The notes under the pieces are model-generated. The model was not told where the DNA came from. It did no database searches and saw nothing but the letters and a program-made list of their open reading frames with translations. Shown here one piece after another: positions 19,415 to 28,445 of a DNA stretch of 56,590 nt (position 1 is its first letter; each line of letters begins with the position of its first letter). The position numbers and the translations under genes were made by a program. Source of the stretch: Candidatus Poribacteria bacterium (GTDB lineage Bacteria; Poribacteria; WGA-4E; WGA-3G). The stretch is taken from positions 1 to 56,590 of the forward strand of contig JAJEBZ010000175.1 in the NCBI GenBank assembly GCA_022822275.1. The letters run 5' to 3'.

Positions 19415-19442
19415 TGTGAACCTCCTTTTTTGATTGCTATGA
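19269..19442. repeat. 174-bp 5' cassette, copy A (head codons + SD + upstream)
   Basis: Aligns without gaps to 21352-21525; one mismatch seen by eye. Confidence 0.85.
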
Positions 19443-19623
19443 GATGATTATACAAAATGTAAAAAAAAATGCAAGTAAAAAATAAAAATTTAGAATTTTG
19501 TGGAATTTGGGCAAGATTTCGCGTAATTTCCTGTTTCCAGTTGAGATTGCAAACCCTTTGAAATAAAGAAAGGCAGATGTCCATACGGATATCTGCCAGT
19601 TCGTTTTGAAAATATGACCAACT

Positions 19624-20751
19624 TTAAGAATCACATAAGAGGGTATAGGTTTGTTCATACTCTGTCATATCTGTTCCGCGCGTAATAACGGCAGTTATGA
19701 CATAGGTGCCTATTTCATTATAGGTATAACGCATTGTTCCTAAGTTGGTAGTGCCCCCTTCGCTGGAGCCTACCTTTATGCCACGTCCTGTCTCACCCTG
19801 TCTCTTTACATACCAGTCAATCCAGTAATAATGATCATCTGTGATAACATTTAGTTCGAATTCGGAACCAGGAGACGCACCGAGGGCAACTGTATCGGTT
19901 GGATATATGCCGAGGAGTTGAACTGTGACGGTGCTTGTGATTTCATATTCAGACATATCTGACCAACGCATAATGACAGCAGTTATAAGATAATCTCCAG
20001 CATTCATGCTACCGCTTGGGGGCGTGTAAGTGAATTCTGCTACCGTTTTTGTGCCATCTCCATCTTTACTTCCGATAGAGTCCCCTCTGCCGCTTGTCTG
20101 CCAGGGTCCCCGCGCAAATAGTTGTACATGATAATATGGTTCACCCGTGTCAACTTGTAGTCCATAAGCATATCCTGGAGAGGGTGTTTTCTTTGGATCA
20201 GTTGGGGAAATTCCTTGGTTATTATTGGCATGTCCGGCATGTTCGTTTAACTGATCTGTCCTACAAGTGTAATATGGAGTACCACAAGGACAGTCTACTT
20301 TGTGATCTACTCCTTCTTGCCAACATCCCTTACAAAGAGGTTCGTTTGGATCTGGGGATGTATCTGTATCGGTTGTCAGATCTGTATACAACACTTCAAT
20401 AGTAGCCAATCTGTCTTGTGATATCCAAGATGTACGGAATTTTCTACAAGAATCATTTACTGACACAGTCCCATCTACAAACTCATCAACCCAAGATCCC
20501 CAAGTTCCCCGTGGGTTTCGTTTTTCCACTTTATCTCTATCTGCAAGTTTAACCCTTATAGTATACCTATACCATTGTATATCTCCTTCAGCAGTTACAC
20601 TTGCTTCTCCCTCAAAAACTGTATGGAAAGGAATCTTGCTATCTTTTTTACTAAAACTTGAATCAGCATCAACGTTGCTATTCACATTGCTAATACCGAT
20701 TATACCGTTAAGTATGAGAATTGTTAAACATAAAAAAAGTGAATTTCGCAT
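19624..20751 (-). CDS. Secreted protein with Cys-rich segment and two Ig/PKD-like repeats
   Basis: Signal peptide; CKGCW...CPCGTPYYTC; repeats YYHVQLF...YLITAVIMRWSDMSEYE and YYWIDWY...YVITAVITRGTDMTEYE. Confidence 0.6.
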   Translation of the reverse strand: MRNSLFLCLTILILNGIIGISNVNSNVDADSSFSKKDSKIPFHTVFEGEASVTAEGDIQWYRYTIRVKLADRDKVEKRNPRGTWGSWVDEFVDGTVSVNDSCRKFRTSWISQDRLATIEVLYTDLTTDTDTSPDPNEPLCKGCWQEGVDHKVDCPCGTPYYTCRTDQLNEHAGHANNNQGISPTDPKKTPSPGYAYGLQVDTGEPYYHVQLFARGPWQTSGRGDSIGSKDGDGTKTVAEFTYTPPSGSMNAGDYLITAVIMRWSDMSEYEITSTVTVQLLGIYPTDTVALGASPGSEFELNVITDDHYYWIDWYVKRQGETGRGIKVGSSEGGTTNLGTMRYTYNEIGTYVITAVITRGTDMTEYEQTYTLLCDS

Positions 20752-20762
20752 AATACGATCTC

Positions 20763-21530
20763 CTACCGTTTTAACCCGAGATATGAATACGGGTCAATTC
20801 CAACATTTTCGTCTGCTGATAAAACAGTTATATGATTGGGAATATTGCCATTTAGGATTTCTTCCTTTGTAATATCTACTCCAACCTTTACTCCGAAAGC
20901 CTCGGTGCTACTTATGATACGTTCCCGTGTTCCGTCAGGATTCTCAGTATAGCCATAGGTAACGTAGACTGTGTTTGGGTACTTCAAATAAACTCTATCA
21001 ATGTTAGGATCCATTTCTGCTGCAGGCAGGACACGCGTACCCTCATTCCACATTTTGATATAGATACGATATATCAATTCACCATCTCTGAGTATGTCTG
21101 GAATATTTGAGAATTCTATTAGTTTCTGACGCTTTTCTTCAGACCATGTCCAGGGAGGCATCCTATCCGCTGGAAAATCGGGAGGTATCTCTGGATAAGG
21201 TCCGAATCCGTAGGGGGACACAAGAACGGATTCAGTATTTCTGTCTAATGATGTTTTCTTTGGATTATCTTCTGTTGCAGTACCATCCACAGATATGTTG
21301 GTTTCATCTTGTGGCGTGTTGTTGGTGTCTGCCTTTTGGGCTGCTTCCCACTTGCGGGCAGCTTCAGCAGTTTCGGCTGAGCTGCGTTTGTAGGGTGCAA
21401 GCTGGTGCTGGTACCAAAAGTAGCATCCGATACCGAAGAGAATCACTAAGGCATACCCGCCAAGTATCCATTTATTGAAAAAGACTTCGCGAAACATTGT
21501 GAACCTCCTTTTTTGATTGCTATGAAACAA
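20763..21530 (-). CDS. Membrane-anchored 'SPYGFGPYPEVP' family protein, paralog B
   Basis: Same N-terminal head as 18692 gene; VSPYGFGPYPEIPPDF; C-terminal GIDPYSYLGLKR. Confidence 0.7.
   Translation of the reverse strand: MFHSNQKRRFTMFREVFFNKWILGGYALVILFGIGCYFWYQHQLAPYKRSSAETAEAARKWEAAQKADTNNTPQDETNISVDGTATEDNPKKTSLDRNTESVLVSPYGFGPYPEIPPDFPADRMPPWTWSEEKRQKLIEFSNIPDILRDGELIYRIYIKMWNEGTRVLPAAEMDPNIDRVYLKYPNTVYVTYGYTENPDGTRERIISSTEAFGVKVGVDITKEEILNGNIPNHITVLSADENVGIDPYSYLGLKR
21352..21525. repeat. 174-bp 5' cassette, copy B
   Basis: Near identical to 19269-19442. Confidence 0.85.
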
Positions 21531-21579
21531 TTATACAAAATGCAAAAAGTAGAAAATATGAGAATTTGCTGAATTCGCG

Positions 21580-23334
21580 CTATTTTTTTGGTTGAGGCCT
21601 ATATTTTAACACACCGTCTGCATCGGTGAAGCGGACATACAGTGCCCATGTCCAGCTGTTCTGCTCAACACTGCACAAGACTTCGTTCCATCCTGCTTTC
21701 AGTTGGCACGGAATGGTATCAGCATCGGGTGTTATGCGGCGATAAGTCCGTTTTTTGTGGATTTCTGTTCCGTTTAGCCATACATTCACCGTCTCATCGC
21801 TGCCAAGTAGTAGGACAGTGTCCATCGCTTTTGGTGCGTAGACGTAGGTTACTGCGTATCCAACGACAGCAGACTGCATGCCGAAGTTTGTGCGAAAATT
21901 CAGCAGGCCGTTTGTTGTGGTTTCTGCTTCACGCCATTGGGTTGTTTTGGCATCATTGTCTTTGTAGGTTGCGTTCAGATTGAGTGTGTTTTCTGTGGAA
22001 ATGGAGGAAACAATTGTGTTTGTGTCTGTTTTGGGAATCGGACCTAAAACCATGTAACGTTTAATGAAGGGAGAAGCATGCAGGGCTTGATAGGAATCAA
22101 TTCCGACTTTGTAGCCTGTTGCGAGATTTGATTTGCCGATGTTCTTTAGGGCAATCTCATTATCGCCTTTGTTCAAGGGGACCGTGCCAAATTTTACCAA
22201 CGTTCCTGCTACATGTTCAGGATGGTAGCAGTCGTACGGTGTGCCGACCTTTGTGTCGTTGACGGTGAGTTCTGCATGTCCATATTCTGGTCCGCGTGTT
22301 AAGATAGCACTGATTTCGTATAGGTTTCTATATGGTACTTTAATCGTTTGATGGACTGATGCACCTGTCTTTTTTGCGTCTAATGTAATATGCCCTCCGT
22401 CAATATCAATACCTGCATTACGATAACTTTCTAATCTATATTCATCCGATTTCTGTTTGACTAATAGTGCTATTGCCGATTGTGTATTTTCTGGGGGAAT
22501 TTTCCACGCTTTTTCATACCAGAATTGCGGGAGTGTGTAAATATCGCGTGCTTCGTTTGTTAGGTAGAGATTATATCCCTCAAAGCAGATTGCTTCTCCT
22601 TGGAAGTTGTGTCGTAATGTCCAAGGCTTGTTCTTGATCATTTTTGCTACATCGCCAGTAGCGTTATGGTAGACCCACAGTGCATTGTAGGTGCAAACGG
22701 CAAGCCGTTTCCCATCTGTTGATATACCCGCACCTGTAACCAGTTTTGCATCTGCAAACTCACCGACACGTTGTAGAACCTGTTTCGTGTCTGCTTTCAA
22801 TTCTGGGAATCGGTAAAGCACAGCACCCGCTTGCTCTTTTGACACGATGTGCGGGATGCCATTAGCAATAAACAATCCTTCCGCATCTATATTGTTGTCC
22901 GGATACCGGTAGGGATACTTTGCGATGACTTCAACCTCTGTTTTCGTATGTGGGTTCGGTTCTTTGATGACAACCACATTTAGGTCAATCCGCATTCTGC
23001 TATTGTTGCCGATGTCTCCGATCCAGATTTGTCCTTTGTTGTCAATTGCGAGTGCTTCCCAGTCGCGGTTGCGTGTGCCTTGTACCTTGATTTCTTGGAT
23101 GAGTTCCCCATTCCGTTTTGTTGCGTAAAGTACTGCGGGGTTTCCTGAGTCGTTCAACGTCCAATAGACACCATCAAACTGTTTGCTTGTGACTATGCCG
23201 GAACTTTCTCGGATAGCGGGATGTGTATATCTGCCTGCGGGTTGCCACGGTGGTGTGCCAAATTGTGTTGGTTCTTCAGCGATACCGAATGTTGTTGTAA
23301 GGATAAAGATAAGTGTGTATAGTAGCGATCTCAT
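21580..23334 (-). CDS. Secreted beta-propeller-like protein with C-terminal beta-sandwich-like region
   Basis: Signal peptide; RESSGIVTSKQFDGVYWTLNDSG, DWEALAIDNKGQIWIGDIGNN propeller-type repeats; C-terminal ETVNVWLNGTEI...LKAGWNEVLCSVEQ. Confidence 0.55.
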   Translation of the reverse strand: MRSLLYTLIFILTTTFGIAEEPTQFGTPPWQPAGRYTHPAIRESSGIVTSKQFDGVYWTLNDSGNPAVLYATKRNGELIQEIKVQGTRNRDWEALAIDNKGQIWIGDIGNNSRMRIDLNVVVIKEPNPHTKTEVEVIAKYPYRYPDNNIDAEGLFIANGIPHIVSKEQAGAVLYRFPELKADTKQVLQRVGEFADAKLVTGAGISTDGKRLAVCTYNALWVYHNATGDVAKMIKNKPWTLRHNFQGEAICFEGYNLYLTNEARDIYTLPQFWYEKAWKIPPENTQSAIALLVKQKSDEYRLESYRNAGIDIDGGHITLDAKKTGASVHQTIKVPYRNLYEISAILTRGPEYGHAELTVNDTKVGTPYDCYHPEHVAGTLVKFGTVPLNKGDNEIALKNIGKSNLATGYKVGIDSYQALHASPFIKRYMVLGPIPKTDTNTIVSSISTENTLNLNATYKDNDAKTTQWREAETTTNGLLNFRTNFGMQSAVVGYAVTYVYAPKAMDTVLLLGSDETVNVWLNGTEIHKKRTYRRITPDADTIPCQLKAGWNEVLCSVEQNSWTWALYVRFTDADGVLKYRPQPKK

Positions 23335-23372
23335 GTATGGGTAATTCCTTTGCGGTTCTTGAATTTTGGTGT

Positions 23373-23643
23373 CTATAGGAGCAATTGTTTGTGAATATTA
23401 CCAAGTGATAAACTTGTTAAATGTGTTATTTTTTCTATACCTGTTAGGTCGCTAATATTTTTCTGCTTTGTAGACAATGCTCTAACTTTTCCAACTTCTT
23501 TTGTGTGATTGGTTCATCAGGGGACAACCTAATGCTTCCCGCACGGCGGTAGCTAAGTTCGGATCGGGGAGCTCTACCGGTTCTGGTGCGGAACAACTAA
23601 CAAAGACTATGAGAAGTGCAGAAAATAAGGAAATATGTTTCAT
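23373..23643 (-). pseudogene. Leucine-rich-repeat lipoprotein pseudogene (two frameshifts, truncated)
   Basis: Conceptual pieces MKHISLFSALLIVFVSCSAPEPVELPDPNLATAVREAL / RLSPDEPITQKKLEKLE / ALSTKQKNISDLTGIEKITHLTSLSLGNIHKQLLL* in three frames. Confidence 0.75.
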
Positions 23644-23715
23644 AGTAAAAAAACTCCAGTATCAAATTTGATTAATTACATTATAGCAGCAAATTTCGTT
23701 ATCGTCTATATAATA

Positions 23716-23896
23716 GGGTGTGTAAAGTTTTTGTCACTATATAAGTCTAAGGATGTGTCCATATTTGTTAATCGTTTATTTACGCGTTGTGCGGATTCTG
23801 TAGGAGCGAGTTTTGCTCTCGACCTTTTACCCGATGTCGCGAGCAAAACTCGCTCCTACAGCAGAAAAACGGTTAATGCCAAAACTTTACACGCCC
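23716..23896. mobile_element. MITE-like element 1
   Basis: TIRs GGGTGTGTAAAGTTTTTG / CCAAAACTTTACACGCCC; core palindrome 23798-23861. Confidence 0.6.
23798..23861. repeat. Palindrome CTGTAGGAGCGAGTTTTGCTC(T)CGA...TCGCGAGCAAAACTCGCTCCTACAG
   Basis: 25-bp arms, one mismatch. Confidence 0.9.
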
Positions 23897-23920
23897 GCAT
23901 TATAGCATTATAGATTCTGT

Positions 23921-23949
23921 TTGCATATACTTGGTTGACATGGTATAAT
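23921..23949 (+). promoter_or_regulatory. promoter placing transcription start at or near the ATG of the 23956 gene
   Basis: TTGCAT-17 nt-TATAAT, then TAGCAA, then ATG. Confidence 0.5.
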
Positions 23950-23955
23950 TAGCAA

Positions 23956-24774
23956 ATGGCATTTGAGTTAAACGAAGTACCGGGAAAAGAAGTATCTATT
24001 ACAGAAGACGGTAGGTCAGTCCTTACTTTTTCTTATGGAAAAACAGAATTACAACCCTATTTTCATCCTATTTACACACCGAATGGAAAGATAATAACTC
24101 ATGGGATTTCAGGTGGTAATCTACAAGGGCTCTGTTTTTTATGTGGAACAGTGAAGGATAGCACAAATAGGCAGTTGATCAATAAGTTACAAAGTGATGC
24201 AAATAATGAAATAATGCCACCTATATTAATTCAAAACGAGGGCAATGCAAGATTTATACACGAAACAGTGTTAAGGCATGAAGGAAATAGACTATCCAAG
24301 AAGGACTTTGTTTCAGTTTATCCTTTGCATAACAACACGCGTAAATTTGATGTAACTATTGTATTACATTCTATTTCTGGCTTTTATGTATTTGAAGACG
24401 CAGTCGGGTTGAGTTATCAAGCTGCTGAGATGGAGCATAGAAAGGTAGCTGATTCTAATAATAGAATCGGTGAATCGGAAGTTGATGGGAAAGAATCGGA
24501 ATGGGCAACCCTTTGCGGTATCGTTGATAATACCGCGGTTGGTGTAGCGATTCTACCTCATCCTGATAACGGAATTACCTATTTCAAGGTAGAGGATGCA
24601 TACAAAGGATATATGTTAGCACAGACCCCTATGTTTACCTTAGATACTAACGCAACTTACACACTTAAATATCGACTTATCGTCTATATCGGTGACCTAT
24701 TTACTACTAACATAGCGGATTATTATCAAGAATATATTTCTGATGAGAACATTGTTACTTTTGCAGCAACCTAA
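23956..24774 (+). CDS. DUF6807 / 'PmoA family'-like protein
   Basis: LQPYFHPIYTPNGKIITHGISGGNLQGLCF resembles family N-terminal signature; C-terminal YTLKYRLIVYIGD. Confidence 0.55.
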   Translation: MAFELNEVPGKEVSITEDGRSVLTFSYGKTELQPYFHPIYTPNGKIITHGISGGNLQGLCFLCGTVKDSTNRQLINKLQSDANNEIMPPILIQNEGNARFIHETVLRHEGNRLSKKDFVSVYPLHNNTRKFDVTIVLHSISGFYVFEDAVGLSYQAAEMEHRKVADSNNRIGESEVDGKESEWATLCGIVDNTAVGVAILPHPDNGITYFKVEDAYKGYMLAQTPMFTLDTNATYTLKYRLIVYIGDLFTTNIADYYQEYISDENIVTFAAT

Positions 24775-24794
24775 CTCAAGAAACTAACAAATTA

Positions 24795-26228
24795 ATGAAC
24801 AAGCATTCATCACTTCCACTATATAAAACACCTTCATCCTTACTTTCCGATGAGAGTGTTCTCACTCAGATTGACAATAATAGCATTCACTCTAAACATG
24901 CCAATGGACATTCAGTTCGCAATGTATTTATTGAGACTTATGGATGCCAGATGAATGTGAGTGATAGCGAATTAATAGCAGGCATTCTAACACAAGCAGG
25001 ACATAAGACTGTTTCCGATATTGACGATGCTGATGTGGTCTTACTCAATACTTGTGCAATCCGAGAGAATGCAGAAACGAAGGTCATCAATAGGCTTGTA
25101 CATCTCAACCACAGAAAAAGACGTGAAGACAATTTGATTATTGGTGTATGTGGGTGCATGGCACAACACCTCCGCGATAAGCTCTTGAAAGCAGCCCCTT
25201 ATGTTGATCTTGTCATGGGACCTGATGCATACAGAAATCTACCCATTGCACTAAATGCTGTTGCAAGTGGTGATCCATTCTTAGGTTTGCAGCTGGATAA
25301 AAGCGAAGATTATGCCGACATTGCCCCAATACGGAAAGAGGGAATTCGCGCATGGCTAACTATTCAACGCGGATGCGACAAGATGTGCACATTCTGTATT
25401 GTGCCATTTGTTCGCGGTAGAGAACGGAGTTTACCGCTACATTTGCTAACAGATGATGTCAAGAGACTTGTTGATGAAGGCTTCAAAGAGATCGTTCTTT
25501 TGGGACAAACAGTCAACTCCTATCATGATGGCGATTATGATTTTGGCGAACTGCTTTGGCGTGTTGCCGAAGTAGATGGTGTGGAACGTGTCCGTTTTAC
25601 TTCTCCGCACCCTGCAGATGCAACGGAAAGCATGATTGACGCAATGGAGAATTGTCCACAGGTATGTCCGCAACTCCATCTGCCACTGCAATCCGGTTCA
25701 ACGTCTATGTTAGAACGCATGCGGCGGACATATACAGCAGAAGCATATCGTGAATTAGTTGCAAAACTTCGGGAGAGAATACCAGAGATCGCACTATCTA
25801 CCGATGTTATTGTCGGTTTCTGCGGTGAATCAGAAGAAGATTTTATGGCAACATACGATCTCATGGAAGAAATTCGATTCGATTCAGCATTTATGTTTAA
25901 GTATTCTGATAGGGAAGGAACTTTAGCAAATAAGTCATTGGAGGATGACGTTCCTGAAACCGAAAAGGCAAGACGACTCAATGAAATTATCTCACTACAA
26001 GAGCGAATTTCTGCAGAAATAAATCAAGCAATAATTGGCAAAACAGTTTCTGTTTTAGTAGAGGGGGATAGTCGTCGTGCCAAAGACCAGTTTCATGGAA
26101 AAACTGATACATTCAAAACGACAGTTTTGCCAAAGGAAAACGCACAAATAGGGGACATTGTTGATGTTAAAGTGCATACCACGACTGCACATACCTTGAT
26201 TGGAAATATTATCGGAGACAATTGTTAA
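24795..26228 (+). CDS. miaB: tRNA-2-methylthio-N6-dimethylallyladenosine synthase
   Basis: YGCQMNVSDSE, RGCDKMCTFCIVPFVRGRERS radical-SAM Cx3Cx2C, C-terminal TRAM. Confidence 0.95.
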   Translation: MNKHSSLPLYKTPSSLLSDESVLTQIDNNSIHSKHANGHSVRNVFIETYGCQMNVSDSELIAGILTQAGHKTVSDIDDADVVLLNTCAIRENAETKVINRLVHLNHRKRREDNLIIGVCGCMAQHLRDKLLKAAPYVDLVMGPDAYRNLPIALNAVASGDPFLGLQLDKSEDYADIAPIRKEGIRAWLTIQRGCDKMCTFCIVPFVRGRERSLPLHLLTDDVKRLVDEGFKEIVLLGQTVNSYHDGDYDFGELLWRVAEVDGVERVRFTSPHPADATESMIDAMENCPQVCPQLHLPLQSGSTSMLERMRRTYTAEAYRELVAKLRERIPEIALSTDVIVGFCGESEEDFMATYDLMEEIRFDSAFMFKYSDREGTLANKSLEDDVPETEKARRLNEIISLQERISAEINQAIIGKTVSVLVEGDSRRAKDQFHGKTDTFKTTVLPKENAQIGDIVDVKVHTTTAHTLIGNIIGDNC

Positions 26229-26260
26229 CATAACTGCGTTTCTATAACCATATTTTATAG

Positions 26261-26375
26261 TCAGGACTTACGCATTTTCTCTTAAAGTCTCCCCTTGATA
26301 AGGGGGATTTAGGGGTTAAATCGCTAAAATAACGCCTTTTTAACCCCCTTATCAAGGGGGATGCGTAAGTCCTGA
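26261..26375. mobile_element. MITE-like element, TIR TCAGGACTTACGCA
   Basis: TCAGGACTTACGCA...TGCGTAAGTCCTGA with internal CCCCTTGATAAGGGGG and CCCCCTTATCAAGGGGG; flanked by TAG on both sides. Confidence 0.75.
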
Positions 26376-26570
26376 TAGTAAAATCTGAAATTATCTTTAC
26401 ACGGATGTAGCGTCCACTTTTAGTTTGTGCTACAGGTTGTGCGGTAGGTGCTGTTTCCAAACGGGCCCGATAGCAATGTTAAAGTAATTCTAAAATCTAC
26501 TATAAATGCCCTGAACCGAATAGAAAAAAAGAGATCCCGTTGAGATGGATTAACAACTATCACAAAGATA

Positions 26571-27392
26571 ATGATATTTTCAATTGTTAAACACATTTTC
26601 TATATGCAAAAAATTAGAATAAAAAACAGGATAGAAATTGATAAAATGAAGCGAAGCGGGCAAGCTGCAGCAAAAGTTTTGCAGGCAATCGCTGAAACAA
26701 TACAACCGGGAATCACTACCTACGAATTAGAATTGGTTTCTCGGAAAACAATTTCTGAACTGAACGCAAAGTCGTCTTTTCTCAATTATGTAATTCCTGA
26801 TCACCCCCCTTATCCTGCTACAATATGTGTCTCGGTCAATGACAATGTTATACACGGTATACCCAATAAGATGGAAATATTAAAAGAAGGCGACATCATT
26901 GGCGTGGATGCCGCAGTAAGTGTTGACGGTTATCACGGGGATAATGCATTTACATTTCCAGTAGGAAAAATATCTACTGAAGCACAGAAGTTACTTGATG
27001 TGACCCAAGATTCGCTTTATGCTGCAATAGCGGAAGCAAAACCGGGGAATCGTGTAGGTGATGTCTCTTTCCAATTACAAAACGTTGCTGAAAAGGCAGG
27101 CTTCTCCGTAATTGAGAATTTTTCTGGGCACGGTATCGGCAGGCACTTGCATGAAGAACCACAGGTGCTTACAACGGGTACACAGGGACGTGGTGCTCGT
27201 TTGCGTCCGGGGATGGTACTTGCTATAGAAGCAATGGTGAATGCGGGTGCTTCAAGTGTGGAAATAGAAAATGACGGCTGGGGTGTTGTAACGTCTGATG
27301 GGAGTTTATCGGCATTTTTTGAACATACGGTGGCTATTCTTTCGGACGGGCCTGAGATTTTAACGGGGGGTACAATATGGGAAAATCAGTAA
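26571..27392 (+). CDS. map: Methionine aminopeptidase type I (start probably 26604)
   Basis: DAAVSVDGYHGDNAFTFPVG, GHGIGRHLHEEPQV, AIEAMVN. Confidence 0.93.
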   Translation: MIFSIVKHIFYMQKIRIKNRIEIDKMKRSGQAAAKVLQAIAETIQPGITTYELELVSRKTISELNAKSSFLNYVIPDHPPYPATICVSVNDNVIHGIPNKMEILKEGDIIGVDAAVSVDGYHGDNAFTFPVGKISTEAQKLLDVTQDSLYAAIAEAKPGNRVGDVSFQLQNVAEKAGFSVIENFSGHGIGRHLHEEPQVLTTGTQGRGARLRPGMVLAIEAMVNAGASSVEIENDGWGVVTSDGSLSAFFEHTVAILSDGPEILTGGTIWENQ

Positions 27393-28051
27393 AAATACTT
27401 ACGGTTTTAGTAGCAATCCTATTATTCATTTCCCTCTTTCTTATTTTTGGATATGCACAAGTAGAAAAGACAATGTTAGAGGTTCAGAAAATCTTTTATT
27501 TCCATGTTTCAGCCGCAATCACTGTATATTTAGCTTTCGGTGTAAATTTCCTTTTCAGCATTAAGTACCTCATTAAACGTAAACCTGATGATGACCTATT
27601 GGCAGCATCAGCAGCTGAAATAGGACTGGTTTTTTGTACTGTTGTTTTGCTTTCAGGACCAATCTGGGCAAGATATGCATGGGACACATGGTGGACTTGG
27701 GAGGCCCGTCTAACAAGCACGCTCGTACTTTGGCTAATGTACATAGGTTATTTTATCCTACGTTCTGCATTAACTGATGATAAACGAAGAATCTATTCGG
27801 CAGTCCTTGGTATTATTGCATTTTTTGATGTCCCAATTGTCCATTTTGCTACAAAACTCTGGGAAACCAAAATGCATCCGGAACGAGGTGCAAAACTTGA
27901 TGTACTTCCAACAATGCGGAATACATGGATGATAGTTTTAGTTACATTTTTCATCTTGTTTGCTGTTTTATTAATCTTACAGTATCGGACAAAAAAGATA
28001 GAATCACGTTATGATATAATCGCGCAAAAACACCTACAGGAGCTAAATTGA
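27377..28051 (+). CDS. ccmC: CcmC-like heme exporter / cytochrome c biogenesis protein
   Basis: WARYAWDTWWTWEARLTSTLVLWLMYIGYF Trp-rich motif, multiple TM helices. Confidence 0.85.
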   Translation: MGKSVKILTVLVAILLFISLFLIFGYAQVEKTMLEVQKIFYFHVSAAITVYLAFGVNFLFSIKYLIKRKPDDDLLAASAAEIGLVFCTVVLLSGPIWARYAWDTWWTWEARLTSTLVLWLMYIGYFILRSALTDDKRRIYSAVLGIIAFFDVPIVHFATKLWETKMHPERGAKLDVLPTMRNTWMIVLVTFFILFAVLLILQYRTKKIESRYDIIAQKHLQELN

Positions 28052-28407
28052 TGCGAATCGTTATTGTTCTCAGTTGTCTTATTGTTATCGCTTTATTGTT
28101 TTCAGCAATTCAAGTACCAATCATAGATATATCTGAAATAGAAAAAGCAATTAATGATGTAAAATCTGAGTCACAAGTCAACATTGAGGATGAAGAAACA
28201 TTAAAGAAAACTGTCGCCCTTGTAGCTAAGGAACTGGAATCAGACCAACGCACACGTTTGAAATATCTTGTATCAGCATATATGATCATCTGGCTGGTAT
28301 TTATGCTGTACTTAATACGATTAGGCAAACAACAGCGAGCATTAGACCAACGCCTCTCCCAACTGGAACAGGAAACATCCGGTATTCAAGATGGATCCAT
28401 AGAATAA
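28048..28407 (+). CDS. CcmD-like small membrane protein with extended periplasmic part
   Basis: C-terminal YLVSAYMIIWLVFMLYLIRLGKQQRALDQRLSQLEQ; 4-bp overlap with ccmC. Confidence 0.6.
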   Translation: MMRIVIVLSCLIVIALLFSAIQVPIIDISEIEKAINDVKSESQVNIEDEETLKKTVALVAKELESDQRTRLKYLVSAYMIIWLVFMLYLIRLGKQQRALDQRLSQLEQETSGIQDGSIE

Positions 28408-28445
28408 TTCCGCATCTTCTAATGACTAAGTTGTGTTTTCTGAAT

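Noticed and set aside
23635-23913. ORF 23635-23913 (+)
   Set aside because: Spans the MITE-like element and antisense LRR pseudogene start; translation is repeat-derived
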